Assembly: GCA_002914805.1 (NCBI GenBank)
Contig: JXTB01000601.1
Span: forward strand, 74,588-138,587
Direction: 5' to 3'
Origin: Parasponia andersonii
Lineage: Eukaryota > Streptophyta > Magnoliopsida > Rosales > Cannabaceae
DNA: 64,000 nt
The notes under the pieces are model-generated. The model ran no database searches and was not told the origin of the DNA. It worked only from the letters and a program-made list of their open reading frames with translations. Shown here piece by piece: positions 22,131-33,867 of this stretch. Made by a program: the position numbers and the translations under genes. How positions within the stretch are numbered: the stretch's first letter is position 1; each line of letters begins with the position of its first letter.

Positions 22131-23187
22131 GAAATAACGGTATGGTACAATCCCCTTCCCTTGCTTTCTAATTTGGCATTTTTTCCAACAAAGAAAATAG
22201 AATAAGGTAATATTTGTTTTGTAAATGGGGAACTAATTGGCTTTTTACGATGACGATGGTATCTGGATAATCTAAATTAAGTTAGGGCTTAAACTGTGGG
22301 CGGTTTATTGTTATTATAATTATAATTAATGTTAAAACATTACAATTTATTCAAGTGTTAATCAATATGGGCAGCACGTTTTTTAGTGGCTTGTTTAATA
22401 TCAGAATGTTTCCTTGGCAAAAGGCAAAAAGAAGGTGGGGAAAGAAAATAATTGTTGACTTTAAAGGCTTAGAAGTATAGTAGTAAAAAAATGAAAGTAG
22501 TAAACTTGATAAGAAACTGAGAAAAGGATGGAACATAAAGTGACTCCATTTATTTTCTTTTTTACAAAATAAGATTTAAAGAAAAAGCAAAGTGAATCGT
22601 CCAACTTTTAAAAGAGGAATAATGAGGATATCTTTAGAATTTGTGCCAAAGTGGTATTATATAACAGCCATCCAAAACGAAAAAGAAATTATAACAACCT
22701 AGTAAAGATATGTATTCCTCTTTGTCAAAAGAGTTGCTGTCAATTTTAAAAGAGTTACAATTATGAATTATAGAGATCAACCCAAAGCTAATTTTAAAAC
22801 AATTGTGAATTACAGAGATTTTTCTTTTTCCAAAATCTCATCAGCTCTGTATTTTTTATTTGAATCAAGGCATCTTTTATTTTTAATTATTTCTTACATG
22901 TGTACAAATCAACTCTTTTCCGTGTGAGCTTTCGTGTCTGAAAGATAAAATACAAAAGATCAGTAATCAGCTTTAATTTAAATTAAATAAAGTTTCTAAA
23001 CCAAAAAAAAAAGAAGATAAAACAAAAATAGTATTAAGTATCCTCTTTCTATAAAATATTTCGAATTTCATATAGAATTTGCAATTCATATGAATATTAT
23101 ATGGTTGGTATTTTATCTACTTGTATTATAGTAAATATGATTTTATACATGAGATCTATTTAATTCCTTTCCTTGTTGGAATGAAAG
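22131..23187. other. Spacer between RSH and the second retroelement
   Basis: About 1 kb of AT-rich DNA with no supported gene, RNA or clear repeat. The RSH-proximal part may hold upstream promoter elements. Confidence 0.4.
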
Positions 23188-24130
23188 AGTTACATCCACT
23201 CGAACTTGAGCTGCACTCGTGCACAGGCTGGCACGAGCTTGATATGAACTATGCTATGGACAGGCATGAAGAATATTTGGTTGGTCTCGAGTATGCTTGG
23301 ATGAGAATGCCCATGGTCCATATGCACGTGCACGCGCACGAAAATGAGGGAAACACTTGTAAGCAATACATGCAGTAGACTGAAGACGGTGCATGGAGGA
23401 CTAATGCACTAACATACGGGACAGACGAGCAAATATATAGCGGGAAACACAAGAGCATAGAGTCAAGAGTACTCATGCTAAAGTGGGATATGTGTCGTGC
23501 GAGACGAGCACATGCTAGACACACGATAAGCATACGTGGTAGTGTGGCGAACATATACTACTTAGTAGGCATATGTCGAGCACATGAAGGGCACACACTA
23601 CCTGGGAAAGGCATTTACCAAGAATGTCCCAGATTATGGCTAGCACACGTGCAACGTGCACAACACATGATGGACACACACTAAAGAGTGTGGTGTTGAC
23701 TGGGTGTGTGACGCACTAAGAAACTAGTGTGTGAGCGTGTGCCAGATAAGAGCGGGTATGTGGCAGGTGCCGATTAAAGAACTTTGAAGTCCGGATTTGC
23801 TTCTAGATTAATTGTCCAACTAGATTACCCATGTGGCTAAGGTTGTTAGCCAAGTTGCTTATAAATAAATCAGTTGTGTAAGACAGAGGGCACTGTTGAA
23901 AGAAGGTTTGTGTAATCCTTGCTTAGACTGTAAACACTTTTGTTGAGAATAATAAAAGTGAGTGTTCCCGTCTGAAAAGATTGAGTGTACTTTCTTTGTG
24001 AGTAGTTGCCCCTTTTAACATTGATGTTGCTAAAAACTTACTACGTGTGAGTGTGTGAGGTGTGTGGCTAGCTAAGTAGTAGTAACTTAGCACCATCATT
24101 AGTGTGAAAAATTTGTTGTGAGTTTTGACC
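23188..24130 (+). repeat. 5' LTR of the older chromovirus
   Basis: Aligns with 28643-29538, beginning AGTTACATCC against TGTTATATCC in the 3' copy and ending TTTTGACC against TTTTGACA. It contains about 60 bp around 23540-23600 that are absent from the 3' copy, and a TATA-like TTATAAATAAA near 23860. The apparent 85-codon frame at 23121-23378 is LTR sequence, not a gene. Confidence 0.85.
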
Positions 24131-24138
24131 TAGCAACA

Positions 24139-24153
24139 ACTTAGTATCAGAGA
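24139..24153 (+). other. Degenerate primer-binding site
   Basis: ACTTAGTATCAGAGA lies just inside the 5' LTR at the place where the younger element has TGGTATCAGAGC. The TATCAGAG core remains. Confidence 0.65.
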
Positions 24154-24179
24154 CAAGATAGAAGATCTCAACCAACATG

Positions 24180-27100
24180 TGGGCGTACTCGAATCGAATG
24201 CCGAAGATTTGTTAGATAAAGTTAAGGTGAATGGCGAGGCCATTACTCAACTTTAACAGTTGGTGACTGATAATTTGAAAGATATGCGTGATAAGCATAA
24301 TGCCCTTTTTCCAACAGTTTCTGAATCTTTCAGATCGGTTGGAAAGACGTTTCTTGACTCTGGAGGATGATGTTGGCTTGCTGAAGAGAGCGTTCATCGA
24401 AGCCTCTACCTGCACAGAGAATATGCCTAGTTCGAAGCTCAAAGTCTCTGAACCAAAGCCATTTATGAGTAGTCAGAATACCAAGGAGTTAGAGAACTTC
24501 TTGTGGAACATGGAGCAGTATTTCAAGGTTGCTCATGTGAATGAGTTCGAACAAGTCACGATTACTAAAAGGTACCTATCGAGAGATGCGAGGCTTTGGT
24601 GGCGCACTTATCTTGATGATGATGCGAGTGCGGGGTGACAAAAGATCAAAATGTAGGAATCCCTCAAGAAAGAATTAAAATATCAGTTCCTTTCCATGAA
24701 TACTTTATGGTTAGCACAAGAGGCATTGAAAAAGCTCAAATAGATGGGAGTCATGAGAGATTATACCAAGAAGTTTAGTTCGTTGATGCTGGACATCAAG
24801 AACATGTCCAATGAGGACAAACTCTTGAACTTTTGATCAGAATTTCAATCTTGGGGATAGACCGAGTTAAGAAGGCAGAACGTAAAGGATCTACTGTTAG
24901 TAATAACAGTTATAGATAGTCTAGTAAACTATAAATTTGGGCCTTCTTCTACCAGTTTTGACAAGAAGAATTCCAAAGGTGAAGGCAAGAATGGGAAGTC
25001 GGTGATGAGTGGTAAATAGGACAACAAGAAGAAAAAGAAGGAAGGGGAGTCGTCTCTTACCAAGAGAAATGACTCTTCTCAAAGCAAAGGTGCACCTTAG
25101 ATTGGTTGCTACTTATATGATGGTTCCCACCATTACAGAGACTACCCTATAAAGAAGAAGATCAATGCCATCATCGCCCGTGAGAAGTTAGACGAAGAGG
25201 AGAATCCCACTACTCGAGTAAACCCATTACAATTGCTAAGCGTAATCTCGGAGGAGAAACAAGGCTCGTACAAAGGTCTTATGTACATTAGTGTGCTCGT
25301 GAATAGATATGTCATATGTGCCATACTGGATACAAAAGTCATTAACAACTTTGTTTCTTAAAGGATAGTGGGTTGGTCCAACTGTAACGAAGTGCTCGAG
25401 CAAATCAAGGCTGTGAATTCAGAGGCACAACCAATCTAAGGTACCATTATCTCTTTACTCAAAGTCAGGAATTGGGTAGAAGAGTGCAGCCTTATGGTTG
25501 TACCATTGGATGATTTTGATCTAATTTAGGGATTTAGTTCTTCGTGCAAGCCAAGGTTATTGCAATGCCGCACTTGGGTGGCATTTTTATTACACATGGG
25601 AAGCGTCCAAGGTTTGTTCTAGTGGAGTTTGAAGAGCGACAAACTGAGAAGCTATTATAATAATCTGCTTCTAAGTTAAAGATGGGCTTAAAGAGGGGAG
25701 AGATCATAATGGTGGCTGCCTTAGTTGAGATCAAGGTAGACAAAGTGGTTGAAGTCCTTGATGACATCGATGTTGTACTTAATGAGTTCAGCAATGCCAT
25801 GCCTTGACAAGTTACCAAAGGTACTGCTACCACGACAAAACATTGACCACAAGATAGACTTGGAGTTGGGTGTAAGGCCATTAGCATGCGCCTTATATTG
25901 GATGGTGTCAATGGAGTTGGCTGAGGTACGGAAGTAACTAAATGAGCTACTGGATGTGGGATACTTGCAACCTTCGAAGGCACCCTATGGCACAGTTATT
26001 TTGTTCCAAAAGAAGTAGGACGTGTCCTTTCGAATTTGTGTAGACTATAGAGCATTGAATAAGGTTACAATCAAGAACAAATACCTTGTCCCAAATGTGG
26101 TTAATCTATTTGATCGATTGTCAAGGTGTAACCTACTTCAACAAGCTAGACTTGAGATCAGGCTACTAGCAAGTACATATTGCTGAGAGGATGAAGCAAA
26201 AACAACATGCGTGACTTGATATGACTCCTACAAATTTCTCATAATTCCCTTTGGATTGATAAACACCTCTGTCGTATTTTGTAACCTTATGAACGATGTG
26301 TTATATGAATATCTAGATCACTTTATAGTGGTGTATCTAGATGACATTGTTGTATGCAACAAGTCTTTGAAGGAGCATATACAATATTTGAGGAAATTTT
26401 TCTCTATGATGAGGGAAAACTAGTTGTTTGTTAAAAAAGAAAAGTGTGAATTCAGTCAAACTAAAATCATGTTCCTCGGGCATCAAGTGAGCAAAGGAGA
26501 AATCCGCATAGACAAGAGAAAGGTCTAAGCCATTGTAGAATGGCCTGCCCCTACAAAAGTCATAGAGTTGCAGTCATTCCTTGGGTTGGCGAACTACTAT
26601 AAATATTTCATCGAAAGCTACTCGAAGAAGGTCAGTCCACTTACTGATTGTTACGGAAAAATTAGAAGTAGAAATGGGCGAGTGGTTGCTAACGAGCCTT
26701 TAAGAAGGTAAAGGAGGCAGTGACATCTGAACCTGTGTTGCGACTACCAGACTTCGGATTGCCTTTTGAAGTCCACACTAATGCCTCAGGTCGAGATATT
26801 ATGGGGGTGTTGATCCAAGAAGGACACTACATTGCATATGAGAGTTAAAAGCCAAAAGATACTGAGGAGATGTACTCAGCTCGCGGGAAATAAATGGTGA
26901 CGGTGATCCATTGTTTAGATATATAGAGACACTATTTATTGAGTACTAAGTTTACGATGGTAACAGACAATGTAGCCAACATTTATTTTAAGACTCAAAA
27001 GAAGTTGTCCCTGAAGCAAGCAAGGTGGCAAGAGTACCTTGCAGAATTCGACTTTACCTGGGTACATAGACTAAGAAAGGAGAATAATATCATGGATGTG

Positions 27101-28620
27101 CTGAGTCAGAAAAAAGTCCAATCTTTGGTGGCTTCACTCACGATGGTGGAATCAAACTTTCTTGAACACTTGAAACAACAAACTAAAACGGATAAAACCT
27201 ATTGTCAATTCTGACAATAGATCATTGATGGAGAAGTCCGCAAGCATTGGGTCGAAAATGATCTACTTCATACAAAGGGAGGCAGATTATATGTCCTTCA
27301 GGATAGGGACTAAGACAAGAGCTCGTGAAGGAGACTCATGACTCACAATGGGCTGGATATCCTGGAGTCGAAAGGATGCTTGTTTTACTTTCAAGACATT
27401 ACTTTTGACTGAAAATGGAAGAGAACATTGAGTTATATATCTGAACTTATCTAGTGTGTCAACTAGACAAAACTAAAAAGAAGAAGCAAGTGGGACTCTT
27501 GTAGCCTTTACCAATTCTAGAGGGACTGTGGGAGTCTATATTCATGGATTTTATTATTGGATTCCTAGCGGTGGATGACAAACAATCAATAATGGTGGTA
27601 ATCGATCGATTTTTGAAGTATGCGGTGTCCATCGTAGGACCACATGCTTATCCCATAGATGTGGTAGCAGAATCATTTTTCCAACATGTGGTAAAGGTGT
27701 TTGGAGTACCACAAGATATAGTCAGTGATCGGGATGTATGATTCATTGGGAAGTTTTCGACCTATCTCTTCAAACTCATGGGTTCAGAGTTGAAACTTTC
27801 TACAGAAAATTATCTACAAATGGATGGCCAAACAAAGTGGATAAATGCATTAATAGAAAAGTACTTGCAGTATGAAATGTGCACAAGTGAGAAAGATTGG
27901 GTCAATTTATTTGATGTGGCTTAATTTTGCTACAACTTGCATAAATCCTCGGCAACTGGGATGAGTCCTTCTGAGCTAGCATTTGGACATCAATCTTTGA
28001 CGCTTTTAGAGGTAGTCAAGCAAAAGTCACAAGGAGTGTGCCCTACTGCCTATCATTGTGCGAGAGAAAAAAAAAAGAACTAATAGACTAGGCGCGAGAT
28101 AATTTGGCTAAGGTGTAACGCCGAATAAAGAAATATTCAAACTAACATAGGCGACCTCTTGAGTTTCAAGAAAGTGACAAAGTGTTGTTGAAATTCACAC
28201 TGTAAATCTGGAAGAAGAGAACCGATAAGCAGTATCACAAGGGCCTTGTGAAGAAATACAATGATCCTTTTGAGGTATTGAAGCGTATTGGGAATATGGC
28301 GTACTAGTTGGCATTACCGAAATGAATGAAAATCTATCTTACCTTCTATGTCAGTTTCCTTAAGCCGTATCATGAGGATTCTGATAGACAACAGGTAAAG
28401 CGAGCCCCTTCCATAGTGAGAAGAGAGTTTGATAAGAAATTGAAGAGGATTCTTGATCATAGAATAATTGGCGCAAGCAAGAAGAATCGAAGAAATGATT
28501 TCCTTATGCAATGAGAAGGTAGTAGCAAAGCAGACACTACTTGGGAAAGGGATGTGAACTTGTGGCAGTTTGTGGACCATATAAAGAGATATTTAGAAAC
28601 CTTTCCGACGAGGACATTGG
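24180..28620 (+). pseudogene. gag-pol remnants of the older chromovirus
   Basis: The gag region is recognisable at 24288-24638 (ELENFLWNMEQYFKV; DARLWWRTYLDDD). The protease site at 25329 reads DTK instead of DTG. Reverse transcriptase covers about 25900-26450, with [14 protein letters not shown] near 26040 and an intact YLDD at 26334-26345. RNase H lies at about 26740-27130 and integrase at about 27270-28020 (MDFIIGF, VVIDRFLKYAV, SDRDV, then a damaged catalytic Glu region near 27830). A chromodomain-like C-terminus follows at about 28425-28590 (ILDHRIIGA to WERDVNLWQF). Many stops look like CAA/CAG or TGG codons altered by C-to-T changes. The element cannot encode a working protein. Confidence 0.88.
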
Positions 28621-28628
28621 CTTCATCC

Positions 28629-28640
28629 GGTGGGGGTGGG
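28629..28640 (+). other. Polypurine tract of the older chromovirus
   Basis: GGTGGGGGTGGG precedes the 3' LTR start at 28643 by two bases, the expected plus-strand primer position. Confidence 0.7.
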
Positions 28641-28642
28641 TT

Positions 28643-29538
28643 TGTTATATCCTCTTGAGCTTGAGATGCACCCATGCGTAATCTGGCACGGGCTTGATAC
28701 AAACCATGTTGTGGGAAAGCATGTAGAACACTCGGTTGGCCTCGAGTATGCTTGGGTAAGGATACCCACAGTCCATGTGCGAGTGTACGCGCACGAAAAT
28801 GAGGGATATACTTGTAAGTAATGCATGTGGTAAACTGAAGACGGTGCATGAGAACTAGTGCATTAGCATACTGGATAATCGGGTAAACATTTAGCAGGAA
28901 ACATAAGAGCATAGAGCCAAGAGCACTCATGCTAAAGTGGAATGTCTGTTGCGCGAGGCGGGCACATGCTAGACACACGAAGCACACACGCTGCCTAGGA
29001 AAGGTATTTACTAAGAATGCCCCAGATTATGGCTAGCACACGTGCAACGTGCACAACACATGGTGGACACACGTTGAGGTGTGGTGCAGTTAGGGCGTGT
29101 GCCAAATAAGAGCAGACATGTGGCATGTGCGGACTGAAGAACTCTGAAATCTGGATTTGTGTTTAGGTTCATTGTCCAACTAGATTGCCCAAATGATAAG
29201 GTATTTATCCAAGTTACTTATAAATATATTGATTGTATAAGAAAAAAGGCACGGTTGGAGGAACATTTGTGTGATCCCTTCCTAAAGTGAATACTTTCAT
29301 AGAGAGTAATAAAAATAAGTGTTCCTGTTTGAAAAAATTAAGTACACTACAAGTACTTATCCCTTTTTACAAAAAATTAAGTATACTACAAGTACTTATC
29401 CCTTTTTACGTCGATGTTGTTAAATATTTATTTTATGTGAGTATGTGATGTATGTGACTGACTAAGTAATAGTAATTTAGCGCCATCGTCAGTTTGAAAG
29501 CCATCGTGAGATTGAAAAATTCGCTGTGAGTTTTGACA
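28643..29538 (+). repeat. 3' LTR of the older chromovirus
   Basis: Begins TGTTATATCC and ends TTTTGACA, matching the 5' LTR over its length. It contains its own 39-bp tandem duplication at 29332-29409. TATA-like TTATAAATATA lies near 29219. Confidence 0.87.
29332..29409 (+). repeat. 39-bp tandem duplication within the 3' LTR
   Basis: Units 29332-29370 and 29371-29409 differ at a single base (GTACACTAC versus GTATACTAC). The 5' LTR holds one copy at the matching place, so the duplication arose after insertion. Confidence 0.9.
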
Positions 29539-32500
29539 TCTATACAGAAAGCGTGATTGGAACTTAAACCTGCTGAGCATTAAAAGACATTAGTTTCCAC
29601 AACTTGTGTGTTGATATGATGCAAAGTCTAACTTTTAGGCTCAGCTAAATCAAAGATGGGCCCATCTCCTGATATTTATATTCCATCTACTATTTACCTT
29701 GGAAGTTGGGTTTTGGAATCCGATAAGGACGAGGGATCATCTGATTTTTGTTATTATTATTATCTTACATTATTCTATTTAGCAAATCGTCCAATTAGAT
29801 ATTTTTATGCATAACTTATGTATCATGAGGACTTTGCATGTATTGTGTTAGCTCTCATTAATTTCACATCTGGAAATAAATTAACATAAGGTGGATTAGT
29901 GCAAGAGTTTATAAAACTTTTAACATTAGCAAGACACCACCGAGTGTGGTAGTTCTTTTTTGAGCAAAAAAGAGTATGATAGTTTAGTTAGTTAGGGAAC
30001 TACACTTGGACAGTTTCGTTCGAATTTGAGAAAGATGAGGGATTTTTTAGAGAAGTATGCTCTGGCATAACTCTGCCTGGAATAGGTCGGGTTGACCACT
30101 CCTGTCCTTTTTTTCTTTTATTATTATCAAAAAAACATTAGCAAGGCTACTATTTGTACATAGACATGCTAATTCTTAACATAAAGGATTTTATCTTCAC
30201 CGAAGAAACAGATGCATTTTTTATTGTTTTTACCCGGGAAATCTGAAACTTTTATTTTTGTACTCTTTTTTAATATAGACTAAATTGGATGCCTTCAAAC
30301 CAAGTTACATTAAAGGGGTTAATATATGTATTTATTGATAAATTAACAATTCTTTTTAAGATTAATTAACCAAAAAAAAAGTTATAACCTCAATAAAGGA
30401 AAAGAAAAATGTTTATCATCAACATTCCTCACCCGGATATTTTCCAAAAATGTTAGAAGACCATTGCTATGGAGTCCAATACTCCAAGCCATTACTATTT
30501 TGCTTTTTTTTAAAAAAAATCAAAAATTCTACAAACTTAAGGACATAATCGACAATTCAAGTGGGAAGTCCATGATAAGGACCACCGCATGCGAATCTAT
30601 CTTTTTTTAAAAAATTAATTTCATTTTTGTCTTTTTTTGTTAGATTCAGTTTCGTTGAGGTCTTAAGTGGCACGTGGCTAAAGACGAGTCGAAACGAGAG
30701 CCACATGGTCAGCGAAAGCAGCCGCCACGTGGGTTACCGTGACGGCTCTTAGGTGAAACTTCGCTGCGGCACGCTTATACTTGGAAATGTACAACTCGGC
30801 ACGTGTCATTTTCATTTTCATGTCGGTGCCGACTGGGTCTCGGCTCGCGTCCTCTTAGGCTTAGCTCTCCCACCTCCGAAATTTAAGGGATGTATTTGTC
30901 TACATAGAAGACGGTTCATATGAGTTTGTGACTATGATTTTTTGTACTATATGTTTGGTGAAAGTCAAATAACCACCCTTTGACCTTCTCAGCATCGTTA
31001 ATGTCCTCTTTTTTTTTTTTTTTTTTTTTTTCTTTTTTGGTAATTTTCTTTTCTCCCTTGATCTAATTTTCTTTTTCTACTTTTCCTGAAAGACGGCCAA
31101 CCCTCATTATGGTTTTTAGTGCTCTTGTATTTTTCTTCTCATTTTCTTTGTTTTCTTTTTAATTTTCTTTATTATGGTTTTCTTTGTAAGCCGAGAATGG
31201 TGAACTACAGAGTCACCGATGACTCGGACATATATATATGAAAAAAATAAGGTTTTAACACTAATATGTGATAATGGGCAGTAAATAGAATAAAAATTAA
31301 GAAAATTATTTTATTTTCTTATCTGTCTATGTGTTTACTTCCTATTTTGAGATTAAGAAAATCCCTTACACTTGAACTTCCTAATTCCTTTATTTCCATT
31401 ACGGATTGCACAAAATGAGAACACATTAAGCTAATTTAAACGAAAGACCATAACATGTTTCAAATTTTTTTAAAAAAAATTAAGTTGCATATCCCTTTTC
31501 GGTCCTGAAATACTACATGCGCACCAAAGTATTTCTCTAATTAGCATTTAAAAAAAAAAAGTAATTAAAAAAAATAAAAAGAGAGAAATCTAGCATTTTC
31601 CCACTATAAATAAAAAAAAATAAAAATTTCCTTTTTTGTGGTAAAAAAATATATTTATCATAGAGTAAAGTTATAAACCGTGTCAGATAATTTGCCGAAG
31701 ATATTGCGATATGCAAATTTGCCAGTCGTGCAAGCGAAGCGATTCCACGAGTGAGTTGGAATGCAAAGTATTGATTAGATCTTCCAATACGCTACCCTTG
31801 TTTTGGACAGTGACGTAGCAACGAGTATGACATGCTCTATCTTCCATGCACGCTATTCTTATTTATTTAATTTTTTTTTGGTCGAAACGTAGTATTCTTA
31901 TTTATTTAATTACTTTCATTTGTAATCTTCCACACAATTTTGGTGTTATACCACATGGGTGATTGGTGTCACACCATACTATTAACAATTATCAAAAAAC
32001 AACAAACAAAACAAAACCCTTACCGTACTCAACTTTGAATTGTCAGATAAAACACCAATTCATCTAATACCGCAATATTTTTATAAACTATCCGAGTTAC
32101 TTCTTATCACAATTTTATTCAAGTGGGTGAATTTTATGATATGAAATTATTAATGGTAATCACCTAAAAGATTGATAATTACTATTATGAATTCCTTATA
32201 AATCATTCCAAGAATTTTAGAAGAATAAAATGTCGGAAACTTTAATTTTATAAGCTTACATACAAGTCATTCTTACTTTTATGCAATTAGAATTTTGTAA
32301 GTTACAATATGAGTTTGAATAGGAAATTTGGAAGTAGTAACTAATCTCTTCAACTTTAGCAAATTTTCCCAAAGAAAACAAAAGATTATGCCAAACCATT
32401 TGAAAAAAAAAAAGGAAGAAGAAGACACAAAGTTAATTTGTTTTTTGAGAATATTTATATCTATATACTTTCTCTTAATATATTAATTATGTATTTGAAT

Positions 32501-33518
32501 GTGCTTCTCGTTTCTTGAGAGTATGTTTGTGACGGTGTAGTTTTCATTATTAAATTATTTTGTCTGTATTTTAAGATGGTGAATTGGTATATGGAATTGG
32601 AGTTGATCATCTTTAATGACTATTATTCTTTGTTTTTTTTTTAATTTTTATTTTAAGTACGCTACTTGTCATATTTGATGAAGTATGCTTTTACAGTAAA
32701 CAATGAACTTTGTTGGATGTAGAATCTCATCCAACTCTTACCAATGTATTAACTGAGATATGTCGAATAAATTTCATTTTATTCTTTCAAAAAAAAAAAA
32801 GATTTTTTTTGTACAATTGCCAATTAGTGTTAAATAAGAAGCAAAGGTGTTCATCGGTCGGTTTATAAGCACTTTCCTAACGGATTTGTCGATTTATCAA
32901 TTATACACAAATCGACCAATTTTAATTCAATTTTTTAAAGTTTTATTTTGGTTTTTTCAATTTTTTTAACAGTTGGAGGTCAACTCGATCTAATGGAGAA
33001 AGACGACCAAAAATAGTTTAACATTACAATTATAGTTGTCAATTAATATTGTATATCTAAATGTTCTTTTACATATTTTGTATATGTATTGTTTTTTTCT
33101 TTTACTGCCAGTCGATTTAATATCTATTCCCAAACCGACCAAATTTATGGTCGTTTTTTTTATTATGTTTCCTTATGTATTTATTTATTTAATTTTGGTA
33201 TTTTTGCTTCATAGTTGGTCAGATTATTCGGTTTTTTTTGTTCATAAGTTTTTTCTACTCGGCCCCAATAAGAAGTTTTGCTGACCAAGGAATCTGGCTT
33301 TATATAACGTGACTTATGATATAGGGTTATGGATGACGAGAGCTAAAAGAGTATAGTAAAGAGAATGTGAGGCCGGTAGAGGTAAATTTGAAGACTGCTA
33401 TAGAGCTATAATGGGTCTGTGTGTTCTAGTTTCTACAAGAGGAATGACTCTCGTCCAAAGGATGTAGGAAATCTTTACAAATCAGATAAAATATTATGCC
33501 TTTGTGTGATTCTTTTTT
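29539..33518. other. Long non-coding spacer with a G-box islet
   Basis: No gene is supported in these 4 kb. Landmarks are a G-box-rich, less AT-rich islet at 30650-30870 (listed separately), a poly-T run at about 31009-31031, and a GGTGTTCATCGGTCGG phrase at 32848 of the kind seen at one end of widespread plant MITEs, for which I could not find a partner end. The rest is AT-rich. Confidence 0.5.
30671..30805. promoter_or_regulatory. Cluster of three G-boxes
   Basis: CACGTG occurs at 30671-30676, 30726-30731 and 30800-30805, each with flanks that fit ABRE/G-box contexts (GGCACGTGGC, GCCACGTGGG, GGCACGTGTC). The surrounding 200 bp are distinctly richer in G+C than neighbouring DNA. bZIP and bHLH factors bind such sites. 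No open reading frame or convincing transcript start follows on either strand, so this may be an orphan enhancer or a promoter relic. Confidence 0.5.
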
Positions 33519-33867
33519 GAGATAATATCACTTTTTATTTTGTATTTTGACATTTTATTTAAATTACACTTTATATTTTGGTTATTATCAATATTAATTC
33601 TTAAATTTAAAATATGTTATAAATTTATACCCTGACATTAATTTAAAATAATTAATTTACCAATAAGTTATTAAAAAAATTGAAAATAAACTAGATAAAA
33701 ACTTATCCGAGAACAATAGCATATTGATAACTTAAATACTCTAAATTAATGTTAAGGTATAAATTTATAACAAATTTTAAAATAAAAGATAATATTAATA
33801 ATAATCAAAATACAAAATATAATTTGAACTAAATGCCAAAATATAAGGTAAAAAGTGATATTACCTC
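33519..33867. mobile_element. Foldback MITE with about 126-bp arms
   Basis: The arm at 33519-33645 is the imperfect reverse complement of 33742-33867. Both read GAG(A/G)TAATATCACTTTTTA from their outer ends, and the similarity continues to TTATACC(C/T)T(G/A)ACATTAATTT. The loop is about 96 bp. The element is AT-rich and non-coding. A transcript through it would form a long hairpin. Confidence 0.8.

Larger units (their letters stand above)
23188..29538 (+). mobile_element. Older Ty3/gypsy chromovirus, heavily decayed
   Basis: A second element of about 6.35 kb in the same orientation, with the same gag-pol-chromodomain order as the one at 899-6918. Its LTRs (23188-24130 and 28643-29538) are clearly homologous but differ by many substitutions and by indels of tens of bases, so it is the older insertion. 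Shared motifs such as ENFLWNMEQYFKV in gag show the two belong to related families. Coding sequence is broken by many stops and frame changes. No matching target duplication is visible (GAAAG before, TCTAT after). Confidence 0.9.
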
